From the NCBI RefSeq assembly GCF_927798175.1, contig NZ_CAKMMP010000012.1, forward strand, positions 191,174 through 255,173: DNA of 64,000 nt. Reading direction: 5' to 3'. Below the pieces are notes generated by a model, which searched no databases, was not told where the DNA came from, and was given only the letters and a program-made list of their open reading frames with translations. This document shows, in pieces, positions 17,067-26,218 of this stretch. The stretch is from Paenibacillus sp. JJ-223 (GTDB lineage: Bacteria > Bacillota > Bacilli > Paenibacillales > Paenibacillaceae). Position 1 is the stretch's first letter; every line of letters starts with the position of its first letter. A program made the translations under genes and the position numbers.

Positions 17067-18123
17067 TGGTAACTTTCACTCCCATTCTCAATGCTTCAGC
17101 AGAATATTCGTGAATATACGCCGTCAATTCTTTCAATTTATCAAGCGAGGCTTCCGGGAACAATCCATGACCCAGATTGAAAATATAGCCCGGCTCCTTA
17201 ACGCCTTCGTCGATGATCGCTTTGGCCTGCTGCTTGATGACATCCATCGGCGCGGTCAGCACGTACGGGTCAAGGTTGCCTTGCACGGCAAACTTGCCCC
17301 CCAGTCTCTTGCGTCCTTCGGAGATGGATACCCGCCAATCCAATCCAATGACGTTCGCCTGCAGTTCAAGCAGCGCGGGCAGCAATTCTCCCGAAGCAAC
17401 GCCAGGGAAATAAATTTTGGGTACATTCAAATCCGACAATTCGGCAAAGATACGGGTAATGGTTGGCAGGACATAGGTTTTGAAGTCAATCGGTGAAAGC
17501 GCGCCTACCCAGCTGTCGAACAACTGGAACGCTTTGCCGCCGCTGCCGATATGGGCTCGTACATATGTAATGACCATGTCGCCCAGCTTCTGCATCAGCC
17601 GATGCCATACTTCAGGCTCGCTGTACATCAACGTTTTGGTGCGAATATATCCTTTGGACGGCCTGCCTTCGATCAGATAGCTGGCGATCGTAAACGGCGC
17701 ACCCGCAAACGTAATCAAAGGAACATCCAGCTCTTTGTCCAGAATCCGGATCGTCTCTAATATATGGGACAAATCCCCCTCCACGTCGATGGGACGAAGC
17801 CGATCCACGTCCGCAGCGCTGCGGATGGGATTATCGATGACGGGACCGATGTTTTTGACAATATCGAAATCAATGCCGATTGACGCAACCGGATTCATAA
17901 TATCGGAATACAAAATAGCCGCATCCACGCCGAGTTTGCGTACCGGCATTAGGGTCACTTCAGCAGCCAGCTCGGGCTGGCGGCAAATTTCAAGCAATGA
18001 ATATTTCTCTTTGATCTTGCGGTAATCGGGATCGTAACGCCCAGCCTGACGCATGTACCACACCGGAACACGGTCCACCTGCTGTCCGAAGCTCGCCCGA
18101 ATCAGACGGTCATTATAGCTCAT
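17059..18123 (-). CDS. hemE: Uroporphyrinogen decarboxylase (HemE/UroD)
   Basis: A 354-residue enzyme with the diagnostic VPVWYMRQAGRYDPDYR near the start, followed by DAAILYSDIMNP and the C-terminal YIFNLGHGLFPEA. It removes four carboxyl groups from uroporphyrinogen III to make coproporphyrinogen III. A longer open frame extends upstream, but GGAGG ten bases before the ATG at 18123 and family length fix the start. First gene of hemE-hemH-hemY. Confidence 0.95.
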   Translation of the reverse strand: MSYNDRLIRASFGQQVDRVPVWYMRQAGRYDPDYRKIKEKYSLLEICRQPELAAEVTLMPVRKLGVDAAILYSDIMNPVASIGIDFDIVKNIGPVIDNPIRSAADVDRLRPIDVEGDLSHILETIRILDKELDVPLITFAGAPFTIASYLIEGRPSKGYIRTKTLMYSEPEVWHRLMQKLGDMVITYVRAHIGSGGKAFQLFDSWVGALSPIDFKTYVLPTITRIFAELSDLNVPKIYFPGVASGELLPALLELQANVIGLDWRVSISEGRKRLGGKFAVQGNLDPYVLTAPMDVIKQQAKAIIDEGVKEPGYIFNLGHGLFPEASLDKLKELTAYIHEYSAEALRMGVKVTND

Positions 18124-18251
18124 TGTTAAGATGCCTCCAACTCGTTTTGGACTCATAACTACCATTATGCCCTTTTTGAAGACCAGTAACAACCACGTCT
18201 GGATGACAATACTATGACATTCCTTACATCCCGATGCCCATATGCCAATTA

Positions 18252-18260
18252 TGGTATAAT
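18252..18260 (+). promoter_or_regulatory. Extended -10 promoter of the MFS exporter
   Basis: TGGTATAAT, an extended -10 about 60 bases upstream of the TTG start, with no good -35. Confidence 0.5.
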
Positions 18261-18319
18261 AAAAGAATCGTGTTTTTTTAGGTGTTTCAGAAATGATCCA
18301 GAAAGGAGTGAAAAGCACT

Positions 18320-19531
18320 TTGAAAACCTGGAAAGTAAACCTCATCGTGCTTTGGTTCGGGCAATTTCTGGCCAACTCCGGTATGACCATGATCACCCCG
18401 TTTTTGTCCCTTTATTTGGCACAAGACCTCGGCGTGGTAGGCGAGCATGAAATCGGCATCTGGGCGGGGATCATCTTTGCGGCCAATTTCCTGACCTCCT
18501 TTTTGTTCCAGCCCCTGTGGGGCAAGCTGTCGGACAAATACGGCCGCAAAATCATGCTGCTGCGTTCGGGCTTCGGCATGGCGATCGTCATCGGCTTGAT
18601 GGGACTCGCGCAAAGCCCGTGGCAGCTGCTGCTATTGCGCCTGTTGAACGGCACGATTTCGGGCTTCAACCCGGCCGCCGTATCGCTGATCTCAAGCACG
18701 ACACCAAAAGACCGCATGGGCTTCGCCATGGGGATCAGCCAGTCCGGCCAGGTCGCCGGCACGATTCTCGGCCCGCTGATCGGCGGTTTGCTGGCGGACC
18801 AAGTCGGCTTCCGTCCGATTTTCTACATTACGGGCGGACTGATCTTTACGGCCTCGATGCTGGCCCTGTTTTTCGTTAGGGAGACATTCGACCGCGAAAA
18901 AGCGGCCAAGCTGCCAGAGCAATCGGTCCTGTCCGGTTTGAAAGAGCTGAACAAGTTTCCGCAGCTCCCTGCATTGTTCGCCGTAACGTTCCTGCTTCAG
19001 TTCGCCATGATCAGTCCGATGTCTCTGCTGCCGCTGTACGTGCAGAAGCTTCACGCGTCCGACGTCAACGTAGCGTTCTGGGCAGGGTTGGTCGGTGCCG
19101 TGACCGGGATGTCCAACATGGCGATGTCGCCCGTGCTCGGCAAGCTCAGCGACAAGATCGGGGCCCACAAGGTGTTGACCTTTTCACTCATCGGCACGGG
19201 CCTCATGTTGATTCCGCAGGCCTTTGTACAGACGGTATGGCAGCTCATCCTTGTACGCTTCGTCATGGGTGTGTTCATGGGCGGCCTGCTGCCAAGCGTC
19301 AATGCGCTGATCCGTTCCTATTCGCCGGAAGGCATGATCAGCCGTGCATTCAGCTTCAATACGAGCACGCTTGCACTGGGCAACATGCTCGGCGCCGTGT
19401 TCGGCGGTTTCCTGGCCGGCTTTATCGGAATCGAAGGACTTTTCATTTTGTCGGGCGCCCTATTGTTGCTGAATATGATCTGGGTCCGATTCAAGCTGTA
19501 CGGCAAGCCAGCATCCCTGCGTGATCATTGA
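18320..19531 (+). CDS. MFS drug-exporter-like transporter (DHA1 type)
   Basis: A 403-residue twelve-helix transporter with motif A in the loop after helix 2 (GKLSDKYGRKIMLLRSGFG) and its repeat in the second half (GKLSDKIGAHKVLTFS). Helix 5 carries the antiporter motif C-like GQVAGTILGPLIGGLLAD. These support a proton-coupled multidrug exporter of the MdtG/YttB sort. The ATG at 18293 precedes the AAAGGAG, so I start at the TTG at 18320, 11 bases after it. Divergent from hemE. Confidence 0.82.
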   Translation: MKTWKVNLIVLWFGQFLANSGMTMITPFLSLYLAQDLGVVGEHEIGIWAGIIFAANFLTSFLFQPLWGKLSDKYGRKIMLLRSGFGMAIVIGLMGLAQSPWQLLLLRLLNGTISGFNPAAVSLISSTTPKDRMGFAMGISQSGQVAGTILGPLIGGLLADQVGFRPIFYITGGLIFTASMLALFFVRETFDREKAAKLPEQSVLSGLKELNKFPQLPALFAVTFLLQFAMISPMSLLPLYVQKLHASDVNVAFWAGLVGAVTGMSNMAMSPVLGKLSDKIGAHKVLTFSLIGTGLMLIPQAFVQTVWQLILVRFVMGVFMGGLLPSVNALIRSYSPEGMISRAFSFNTSTLALGNMLGAVFGGFLAGFIGIEGLFILSGALLLLNMIWVRFKLYGKPASLRDH

Positions 19532-19565
19532 GATGTAGCTTCCCCGGGCCACGAATCCCACATGC

Positions 19566-19619
19566 AGCTTCTCTCCGAGCTTCCTTTACAGGAAGACTTG
19601 GAGGGGAGCTCTTTTTTTT
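19566..19619 (+). terminator. Terminator after the MFS exporter
   Basis: Long imperfect stem AGCTTCTCTCCGAGCTTCCT paired to a GGAAGACTTGGAGGGGAGCT arm, then eight T. Confidence 0.75.
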
Positions 19620-19893
19620 CAAAGGAATGTCCTGCATCCGCCCGTTATATACGAAGCTACGATGACCAATAATCGGCCCAACCTCTCTGAGTTTATCGAT
19701 AGACGATTTCATTTCTCGCCTATACCGATCATGACAGCACAACCCCAAGCCTATTATGGAATATTATATGACATGCACAAGGATGAAAACCCAATCATTC
19801 CAACGTCGTATTTTTCCTCAAAATTTCAAATAAATATGCAATATACTCTTTCAATCTTTCAATTTAACCGCTTTCCTTATGAAATCTTTCGTT
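19620..19893. other. AT-rich upstream region of the asparaginase gene
   Basis: An open frame runs in phase into the asparaginase gene from 19662 but has no ribosome site and reads as noncoding AT-rich DNA. Nothing else identified apart from the box at 19894. Confidence 0.5.
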
Positions 19894-19910
19894 TGTCATA
19901 TTTTCTAACA
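19894..19910 (+). promoter_or_regulatory. TnrA/GlnR-type nitrogen box
   Basis: TGTCATATTTTCTAACA fits the TnrA/GlnR consensus TGTNANAWWWTNTNACA at every defined position. Its centre is about 48 bases upstream of the start site expected from a CATAAT -10 at 19938-19943. That is the spacing for TnrA activation in Bacillus. Confidence 0.7.
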
Positions 19911-19979
19911 CATAATACAATAACCCTACAATCATTACATAATACCTCACACACCATTGACCTGAAGGAGCGTGTTACT

Positions 19980-21191
19980 ATGACAAAACGTTCAAATCTT
20001 CGCCCTTGGGCTGTATGGAGCACAGCCGCTTTGACAGCACTGACCATCTCCTTATCCCCAATCGGAACTTACGCAGCCTCTGCCGCAATCGTCGAAACGA
20101 GCGGTACGACGGCTCCCGTGCAGACGACATCGTCCACGCCGGCGCGCAACACAACCATTCCTCCTGTCACTGATGCCGCCAAACAATCCCAGCTGCCTAA
20201 CGTTCTCGTCATCGGTACAGGGGGAACCATCGCCGGCCAGTCCAAGGACGAAACCAGCTTTCAAAACTACAAAGCCGGTACGCTGGCCATAGCCGATATG
20301 GTGGATTCACTGCCCGATAAACAGAAGATCGCGGATGTCAATACGCTCCAGTTCGGCAATTCCGGTTCAGGCTCCTATACCATGGCCGATCTCTATGATC
20401 TCTCGCAATCCGTAGACGAAGCGCTCAAACAATATGACGGCGTTGTCGTCACGACAGGAACGGATACCATGGAGGAAATCGCCTATTTCCTCGATTTGAC
20501 GGTCCAAAGCGACAAACCGGTAGTGATCACCGGATCGATGCGGCCATGGACGGTGATTGGTTCCGATGCGCAGGCCAACTTGTACAATGCCATCAAATTG
20601 TCCGCGAGCGGTCGCACCACTTCCTTCGGCACCGTGCTCATGTTGAATGACACCATTCAACTGGCACGCGGCGTAACCAAAACGAACGACTATCGCACAG
20701 ACACCTTTGAAACCCCGATGCTTGGGGCCGTCGGTTACATCGATGAAGACAACATTCGCATCTACCGCGCACCTTCGCGGGCCATGCAGCCTTCCGGGGC
20801 AGCCAAACCGGTCTTCGATCTGAGCAAAATCAAAAAATCCGACCTCGCCAAGGTCGAGATCGCGATCTCTTACCAGGAAGCCGGAGGAGAAGCCATCGAA
20901 GGCTTCGTTAAAGGCGGAGCCAAGGGCATCGTAACGTCAGGCACCGGCGCAGGCGGCATTTCAAAAGCGATGGGTCAAGCACGCACCAAAGCGATCGAAG
21001 AAGGCGTCGTTTTCGTGACGACAACCCGTACAGGCTCGGGAAGCGTATACGGGGGCAGCGACGGCATCATCGCCGGAGACAACCTTAGCCCGCAGCAGGC
21101 TCGGATCTTGCTGATGCTCTCCCTCTCGTTCAGCAGCGATTTCGATACGATCAAGAAATGGTTCGAAACCTACGGAACGCCTGAAGTATAA
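19980..21191 (+). CDS. ansZ: Secreted type II L-asparaginase
   Basis: A 403-residue preprotein with a Sec signal peptide (basic MTKRSNLRPW, a hydrophobic stretch, then TYAASA). A Ser/Thr linker runs to about residue 70 and precedes the asparaginase domain. Both catalytic threonine motifs are present (VIGTGGTIAG and VVTTGTDTMEE), with the VITGSMRP segment. It hydrolyses extracellular asparagine to aspartate and ammonia. GAAGGAG nine bases upstream sets the ATG. In Bacillus subtilis the secreted AnsZ is TnrA-activated, which fits the box upstream. Confidence 0.92.
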   Translation: MTKRSNLRPWAVWSTAALTALTISLSPIGTYAASAAIVETSGTTAPVQTTSSTPARNTTIPPVTDAAKQSQLPNVLVIGTGGTIAGQSKDETSFQNYKAGTLAIADMVDSLPDKQKIADVNTLQFGNSGSGSYTMADLYDLSQSVDEALKQYDGVVVTTGTDTMEEIAYFLDLTVQSDKPVVITGSMRPWTVIGSDAQANLYNAIKLSASGRTTSFGTVLMLNDTIQLARGVTKTNDYRTDTFETPMLGAVGYIDEDNIRIYRAPSRAMQPSGAAKPVFDLSKIKKSDLAKVEIAISYQEAGGEAIEGFVKGGAKGIVTSGTGAGGISKAMGQARTKAIEEGVVFVTTTRTGSGSVYGGSDGIIAGDNLSPQQARILLMLSLSFSSDFDTIKKWFETYGTPEV

Positions 21192-21279
21192 TAAGGATAC
21201 GCCGATTCCGGCCAACCCATAGACGATCTTAATGAACATGCAACAGCCATCATACATTAAAAAAACCGTTCAAACCCGC

Positions 21280-21320
21280 AGAAAGACCACGCCCTCAGGA
21301 AGAACAGGCGTGGTCTTTCT
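21280..21320. terminator. Bidirectional terminator
   Basis: AGAAAGACCACGCC / GGCGTGGTCTTTCT hairpin between the convergent asparaginase and O-methyltransferase genes. Confidence 0.85.
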
Positions 21321-21339
21321 TAACGATGTACCTATTTTT

Positions 21340-21972
21340 TCACTTCACCCAGGCCAGGGCCAAACCATCGTAATCCGGCAGCATCGTGGTCACGAGGCGC
21401 GGGTCGCTGGCCATCTGTTCGTTGAAACGGCGCACGGCGAGCACGGCCGGGCCTTGCTTGTCCGGATTCAACGTACGGCCTCGCAGGAAGCAATTGTCGC
21501 CTACGATGACCGTTCCCGGACGGGCCAGCCGGATTGCGTAATCGAGATAAACCGGATAGTTTTCCTTGTCCGCATCGATGAAAACGAAATCGAACGTGCG
21601 CCCTTCCTCTTCGAGCCGCTGCAAGCTGTCTGCGGCAGGACCGATGCGATACTCCACTTTATCTCCGAAACCGCCTTCTTCCAGATGGCCTTTCGCCATC
21701 GCTGCGTAAGCTTCTTTCAATTCGAGCGAGGTCAGCTTGCCGCCTTCCCCCAAGCCGCGGGCCAGGCAGATGCCGCTATACCCTCCCAGAGCCCCGATTT
21801 CGAGAATGGCCGAAGCGCCGGATGTTTTCGCCAGGAAAGTCAGCAAACGGCCGTACGCCGGGGCAATGGACACTTCAGGCATCCCGCTCGCCCGAATGGC
21901 CTCCTTCACTTTCAACAAGAGCTCATCCTCTTGATATAATTGATTCACATATTCGTCAGGTGTCAAATTCAC
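21340..21972 (-). CDS. SAM-dependent O-methyltransferase (YrrM/CCoAOMT-like)
   Basis: A 210-residue class I methyltransferase with the SAM motif ILEIGALGGYSGICLARGL, the FVFIDADKENYPVYLDYAI metal/SAM segment and GTVIVGDNCFLRGR. This places it in the caffeoyl-CoA O-methyltransferase family, whose Bacillus member YrrM/TrmR modifies tRNA uridines. Whether this copy acts on tRNA or a small phenol cannot be decided. The start is GTG at 21972, eight bases after GGGAGG. Confidence 0.85.
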   Translation of the reverse strand: MNLTPDEYVNQLYQEDELLLKVKEAIRASGMPEVSIAPAYGRLLTFLAKTSGASAILEIGALGGYSGICLARGLGEGGKLTSLELKEAYAAMAKGHLEEGGFGDKVEYRIGPAADSLQRLEEEGRTFDFVFIDADKENYPVYLDYAIRLARPGTVIVGDNCFLRGRTLNPDKQGPAVLAVRRFNEQMASDPRLVTTMLPDYDGLALAWVK

Positions 21973-22188
21973 CGCAATATCCTCCCTCGGACACTTGGAC
22001 CGCTTTCCATCTGCATGCCAATGTTCTATAATGAATGTTTGTTATTGATACAGGCGGTTAAGCTTGAATACATACCGCATTACTCATTGTAAGTTTTTTC
22101 ACGGCAAGCGGCAAGGCCGCACCGTCTACTATACGGCATCGGAAAGGCATATTTCCTTCCAGCCTGAAATGGAGTTGAATATTTAGCA

Positions 22189-23337
22189 ATGGCTCAATTG
22201 CAATTGATCGCCACCTCGGCGATGGGGCTTGAGGCGGTCGTCGCCAGGGAACTGAAAGAACTAGGATACGAGGATGTCAAGACAGAGAACGGGCGGGTCA
22301 CGTTTACAGGGGATTACATCGACATTTGCCGCTGCAATCTGTGGCTGAGAAGCTCGGATCGGGTGCTCGTCAAAATGGGCGAATTCGATGCGACCACATT
22401 CGACGAATTGTTCGAAGGGACCAAGGCGCTCCCATGGGAAGAATGGATTCCGGCAAACGGCGAATTCCCTGTCGAAGGGCGTTCCCACAAATCCCAACTG
22501 AGCAGCGTGCCCGCGGCCCAAGGGATCGTCAAAAAAGCGATCGTCGAAAAACTGAAGCTGACGCATCGCACGGAGTGGTTTCCCGAAAATGGCGCGAGAT
22601 ACGTGATCGAGGTATCTCTTCTCAACGATCGCGCCCTGCTTACGCTGGACACGACAGGTGCAGGGCTCCATAAACGCGGGTATCGCAAACTGGTAACGGA
22701 AGCACCGCTCAAGGAAACGCTCGCGGCCGCGCTAATCCAGCTCAGCCGTTGGAACGTGAATCGCCCGTTCTATGATCCGTGCTGCGGTTCGGGCACGATG
22801 CTCATCGAAGCGGCCATGATCGGCTGGAATATTGCGCCGGGACTGCGCCGTTCCTTCAATGCGGAACATTGGGGCGTCGTTCCGCCAGAACTGTGGGAAC
22901 AGGCCCGCGAGGAAGCCTTCGATGCCGTTCAAGACGACGTGCCGCTGCAAATTGCCGGCAGCGATATCGATCCGGAAGCCATCGAAGTCGCCAAAGCAGC
23001 CGTCAAGAGCGCCGGCTTCGCCAAAGACATTCAGCTCAGCGTGATGCCTGCGCATCGCGCAAGACCACAGGGAGAATATGGCGTGTTAATGACCAATCCT
23101 CCTTATGGCGAACGTCTTGGCGACGACAAGGAAGTCGAGAAACTCATTCGTTCTCTCGGACGCTCCGCCCTGGAAATGCCGACATGGTCCTTTTTTGCGA
23201 TCACGTCCACCAAATCGTTCGAGCATTATTTCGGCCGGAAAGCGGACAAACGGCGCAAGCTGTTCAACGGACGCATTGAGACCCAATTTTACCAATATCT
23301 CGGCCCATTGCCGCCGCGCGGACCTAAACCCGAATAA
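22189..23337 (+). CDS. rlmL: THUMP-domain 23S rRNA (guanine-N2) methyltransferase, RlmL/YpsC-like
   Basis: A 382-residue protein. The N-terminal THUMP RNA-binding region (residues 1-155) begins with the conserved IATSAMGLEAVVARELKELGY. The methyltransferase domain has FYDPCCGSGTMLIEAAMIG as SAM site and NPPYGERLG as the N-methyltransferase motif. It is expected to methylate a guanosine of 23S rRNA. In Bacillus subtilis ypsC lies next to rnpB; no RNase P RNA is visible here. The GGAG before the ATG is about 14 bases away, longer than ideal. Confidence 0.9.
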   Translation: MAQLQLIATSAMGLEAVVARELKELGYEDVKTENGRVTFTGDYIDICRCNLWLRSSDRVLVKMGEFDATTFDELFEGTKALPWEEWIPANGEFPVEGRSHKSQLSSVPAAQGIVKKAIVEKLKLTHRTEWFPENGARYVIEVSLLNDRALLTLDTTGAGLHKRGYRKLVTEAPLKETLAAALIQLSRWNVNRPFYDPCCGSGTMLIEAAMIGWNIAPGLRRSFNAEHWGVVPPELWEQAREEAFDAVQDDVPLQIAGSDIDPEAIEVAKAAVKSAGFAKDIQLSVMPAHRARPQGEYGVLMTNPPYGERLGDDKEVEKLIRSLGRSALEMPTWSFFAITSTKSFEHYFGRKADKRRKLFNGRIETQFYQYLGPLPPRGPKPE

Positions 23338-23400
23338 AACGAGAGCATGGTTCGGTTGGCACTGCGATCAACCGCAACCGGTGCAGGTCCCTCTTAGCCG

Positions 23401-23431
23401 GCCCTTGCCTTCCTCAGGCAAGGGCTTTTTT
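23401..23431 (+). terminator. Terminator after rlmL
   Basis: GCCCTTGCCT / AGGCAAGGGC hairpin followed by six T. Confidence 0.9.
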
Positions 23432-23561
23432 CGTCCCGCTGCGGCACCGATGATCGCGATCTTCTCATACCTTGCCCCCCTTGAGAGCTCCTCCACATAT
23501 CCAGACACAGCGTTACCCATCCTATGAATGGGAGAGATAACCTTCGTCTATTTCCGCCCGG

Positions 23562-23589
23562 TTGAAATGGAGTGAGGCCGCGCTATAAT
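23562..23589 (+). promoter_or_regulatory. Sigma-A promoter of the LtaS-like gene
   Basis: TTGAAA, 16 bases, TATAAT, about 57 bases before the GTG start. Confidence 0.65.
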
Positions 23590-23646
23590 GAATGGAGTCC
23601 CGTTTTACACTGCGTTAACAAATGAATTTACAGGAGGAACATCATC

Positions 23647-25638
23647 GTGGTCCTTACCCGGTCAACACCGAGCGGCATGCTGCGCAAACTGCTGAACCAT
23701 CCGCTGACGATTTACCTTGTGTTTCTGGCACTCATCCTATTCAAACTGATCTGGCTGCATCACAATCTGCATGCATACAACATTACGATGGACTTTTTTG
23801 ACAAAGTGATCGCCGTGGGTTCCCTGCTGCTTGTCTCCTTCTGGACCTGGTGGCTTCCGCCCAAAGGCAGAATGGCAGGACTTGTCCTGCTGCACCTGTT
23901 CCTCACGGCGCTGATTTATGCGGATATGGTCTACTATCGGTATTTCCAAGACTTTTTGACCATTCCTGTGCTTATGCAAGCCGGACAAGTCAATGCGCTG
24001 GGAGACAGCATCGTCACGCTGCTTCATGTTAGCGACATCTTGTTTTTTGCCGACTGGCTGCTCGTCATCCCATATGGCATCATCGTTCTCTTTGGTCGTC
24101 GCTCTCCACGGCATTACAGCCTGCACGCCTTCGAGAGCTCTTCAGTTCAAACGAAAGGGACTCGCAGGCAAACGCGCATTCGCCGATTCGCGTCGGGCTG
24201 CATCGCCCTTGTGCTTGGAATAGGCCTGGCTGTCGGGCCAATTTATTATTACAGCCAGACCTGGGCAAAAGGCTTGTTCGACAATAATTGGTGGAACGTA
24301 TCGATGTACAATGTGACCGGTCTGATTGCCTTTCACGGTTACGATCTGTACAGCTTCGCCCGGGACCACATCGGTTCAGGAACGGAAGCCAGCGAGAGCG
24401 AACTGCAGCAGGTTCGTTCCTATTTCTCGGCTCGGCAAGAAGCCGGTTCGCCGCAGGACGAGTGGTTTGGCAAATACAAAAACAGCAACGTCATCATCGT
24501 GCAGGGCGAGGCCTTCATGAACTTCATGATCGGACGCAGCATCAACGGCCAGGAGATTACGCCCCATTTTAACGAGCTGATGAAAGAAAGCCAGTACTAT
24601 AGCCATTTTTACCACCAAACCGGCCAAGGAAGAACGTCGGATGCCGACTTCGGCGCCAACATTTCGCTGCATCCGCTGCCGTCCGGCTCGGTCTTCGTTC
24701 GCTACGCCGACCATACGTATGACTCGCTGCCCTCCATCCTGAAAGATTCAGGGTACAGCACCAACGCGTTTCACGCCTATGAGAGCGGCTTCTGGAACAG
24801 GTATACGATGTATCGAAATATGAAGTATGACCGATTTTATAGCAAAAACGACTTTGTGGAGGATGACCCGCTCGGCTGGTCCTTATCCGACATGTCCTTT
24901 TTCCGTCAATCCGTCGACAAAATGAGCGGCGAGGCCGTCGCCCCGTTCTATTCGTTCCTGATCACACTTAGCAGCCATCACCCTTACTCCCTTCCGCAGA
25001 ATAAACGCCAACTGGATGTCGGCGAATTCGAGGGCACGATGCTCGGGAATTATTTGCAATCGGTCCATTATGTCGACGCCGCACTCGGCAGCATGGTAGA
25101 GGATCTTAAAAGCCGCGGTTGGTGGGACAATACGATATTTATGTTTTACGGGGATCATGACAATTCAATCACTGAACAGGATGATTACGAGAAATTTTTG
25201 GGCCGCTCGTTGAATGCATTGGACATGGAACAGATCATGAACGAGGTGCCGCTGCTCGTGCATCTTCCGGACGGCGCAGGCGCAGGCACCATCGACGCTC
25301 CCGCAGGACAGCTCGACATTACGCCTTCGGTGCTGCACCTGCTCGGCATCCCCGATCAAGCGTATTACCACATGGGGAACGACCTGTACTCCGGGTCGCC
25401 GCGGACGGTCGTGCTGCGCAGCGGCGCATTTACGGACGGCTCGTTGTTTTATATCCCCTCGGACGACTACCTGTTCGAGAACGGTTCATGTTACGATATA
25501 AGCACAAGCGCACCAACAGGCATCAATGCATGCCGCCCTGGACATGAAGAAGCGCAGAAACGATTGCAAGTGTCGGACACGGTCATTACCTATGACCTCA
25601 TTCCGCGCTTGCGGCAGGAAAAAGGAGAACCCCAATGA
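23647..25638 (+). CDS. Lipoteichoic-acid synthase-family membrane sulfatase
   Basis: A 663-residue protein with five N-terminal transmembrane helices (to about residue 215) and an extracellular alkaline-phosphatase-type domain. Catalytic features are VIIVQGEAFMNF (metal Glu), GRTSDADFG (nucleophile Thr), ITLSSHHPYSLP and MFYGDHDNSI (metal Asp and His). LtaS enzymes move glycerol-phosphate from phosphatidylglycerol onto the lipoteichoic chain. Genomes often hold several paralogues, so I leave the symbol blank. The start is GTG at 23647 with AGGAGG nine bases upstream. Its stop overlaps the next start by four bases. Confidence 0.9.
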   Translation: MVLTRSTPSGMLRKLLNHPLTIYLVFLALILFKLIWLHHNLHAYNITMDFFDKVIAVGSLLLVSFWTWWLPPKGRMAGLVLLHLFLTALIYADMVYYRYFQDFLTIPVLMQAGQVNALGDSIVTLLHVSDILFFADWLLVIPYGIIVLFGRRSPRHYSLHAFESSSVQTKGTRRQTRIRRFASGCIALVLGIGLAVGPIYYYSQTWAKGLFDNNWWNVSMYNVTGLIAFHGYDLYSFARDHIGSGTEASESELQQVRSYFSARQEAGSPQDEWFGKYKNSNVIIVQGEAFMNFMIGRSINGQEITPHFNELMKESQYYSHFYHQTGQGRTSDADFGANISLHPLPSGSVFVRYADHTYDSLPSILKDSGYSTNAFHAYESGFWNRYTMYRNMKYDRFYSKNDFVEDDPLGWSLSDMSFFRQSVDKMSGEAVAPFYSFLITLSSHHPYSLPQNKRQLDVGEFEGTMLGNYLQSVHYVDAALGSMVEDLKSRGWWDNTIFMFYGDHDNSITEQDDYEKFLGRSLNALDMEQIMNEVPLLVHLPDGAGAGTIDAPAGQLDITPSVLHLLGIPDQAYYHMGNDLYSGSPRTVVLRSGAFTDGSLFYIPSDDYLFENGSCYDISTSAPTGINACRPGHEEAQKRLQVSDTVITYDLIPRLRQEKGEPQ

Positions 25639-26066
25639 CGATGAAAACAAATATTGAACATCATTCCATTGAACAAAAGCTGTACGATGAGGCAACCGCC
25701 TTTGTAAAACATCGATATCCGCAGGGTTGGGGAGGTGCGGCAGCCGTCTACACCGAACAAGGTTCGGTCCTCATCAGCGTTGCTCCCGAAGTGATCAATG
25801 CGGCGACCGAATTGTGCATGGAGACCGGAGCCTTTCTGGAAGCCCACAAGCTCAACGAACGCGTCACCCATTCCATCTGCGTGGCCCGCGATGACGAGCA
25901 ATCCGAATTCAAAGTATTGACGCCTTGCGGCGTTTGCCAGGAACGGTTGTTTTTTTGGGGAGAAGACGTCAAAGCCGCCATCTACGATCCGGAGGGTCGG
26001 TTAATTTACAAAAGGCTGGATGAGATTCAGCCCTTTCATTGGTTCAAAGCCTTTCGCGACCAATAA
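25635..26066 (+). CDS. Cytidine deaminase-like protein
   Basis: A 143-residue deaminase. The zinc site is ELCMETGAF (Cys and catalytic Glu) together with TPCGVCQERL (PCxxC). It would convert cytidine or a related compound to uridine. The ATGA overlap with the LtaS-like gene means the two are translationally coupled, although their functions are unrelated. A terminator follows, so this is a two-gene operon. The second and first zinc motifs resemble blasticidin-S-deaminase-type CDAs as well as Cdd. Confidence 0.82.
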   Translation: MTMKTNIEHHSIEQKLYDEATAFVKHRYPQGWGGAAAVYTEQGSVLISVAPEVINAATELCMETGAFLEAHKLNERVTHSICVARDDEQSEFKVLTPCGVCQERLFFWGEDVKAAIYDPEGRLIYKRLDEIQPFHWFKAFRDQ

Positions 26067-26089
26067 AGCATCCCTCGGTGAATGCAATG

Positions 26090-26128
26090 TGCCGAAGCCG
26101 CACCTCGCTGCGTGTTTCGGCATTTTTT
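26090..26128 (+). terminator. Terminator after the cytidine deaminase
   Basis: TGCCGAA / TTCGGCA hairpin then six T. Confidence 0.85.
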
Positions 26129-26218
26129 GATTCAAACGTCCGCAAGGAAACTTGCGAATACGGATCGGCTGTTTTATAATTGTAACCAAAATAGTTTCAA
26201 CTACATTGGAGGTCCAAC

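Noticed and set aside
19662..19979. N-terminal extension of the asparaginase
   Set aside because: The extension covers the promoter and nitrogen box, lacks a ribosome site and would bury the signal peptide.
21973..22188. RNase P RNA beside rlmL, as near ypsC in Bacillus
   Set aside because: Only 216 bases are available and the conserved rnpB core is not visible.
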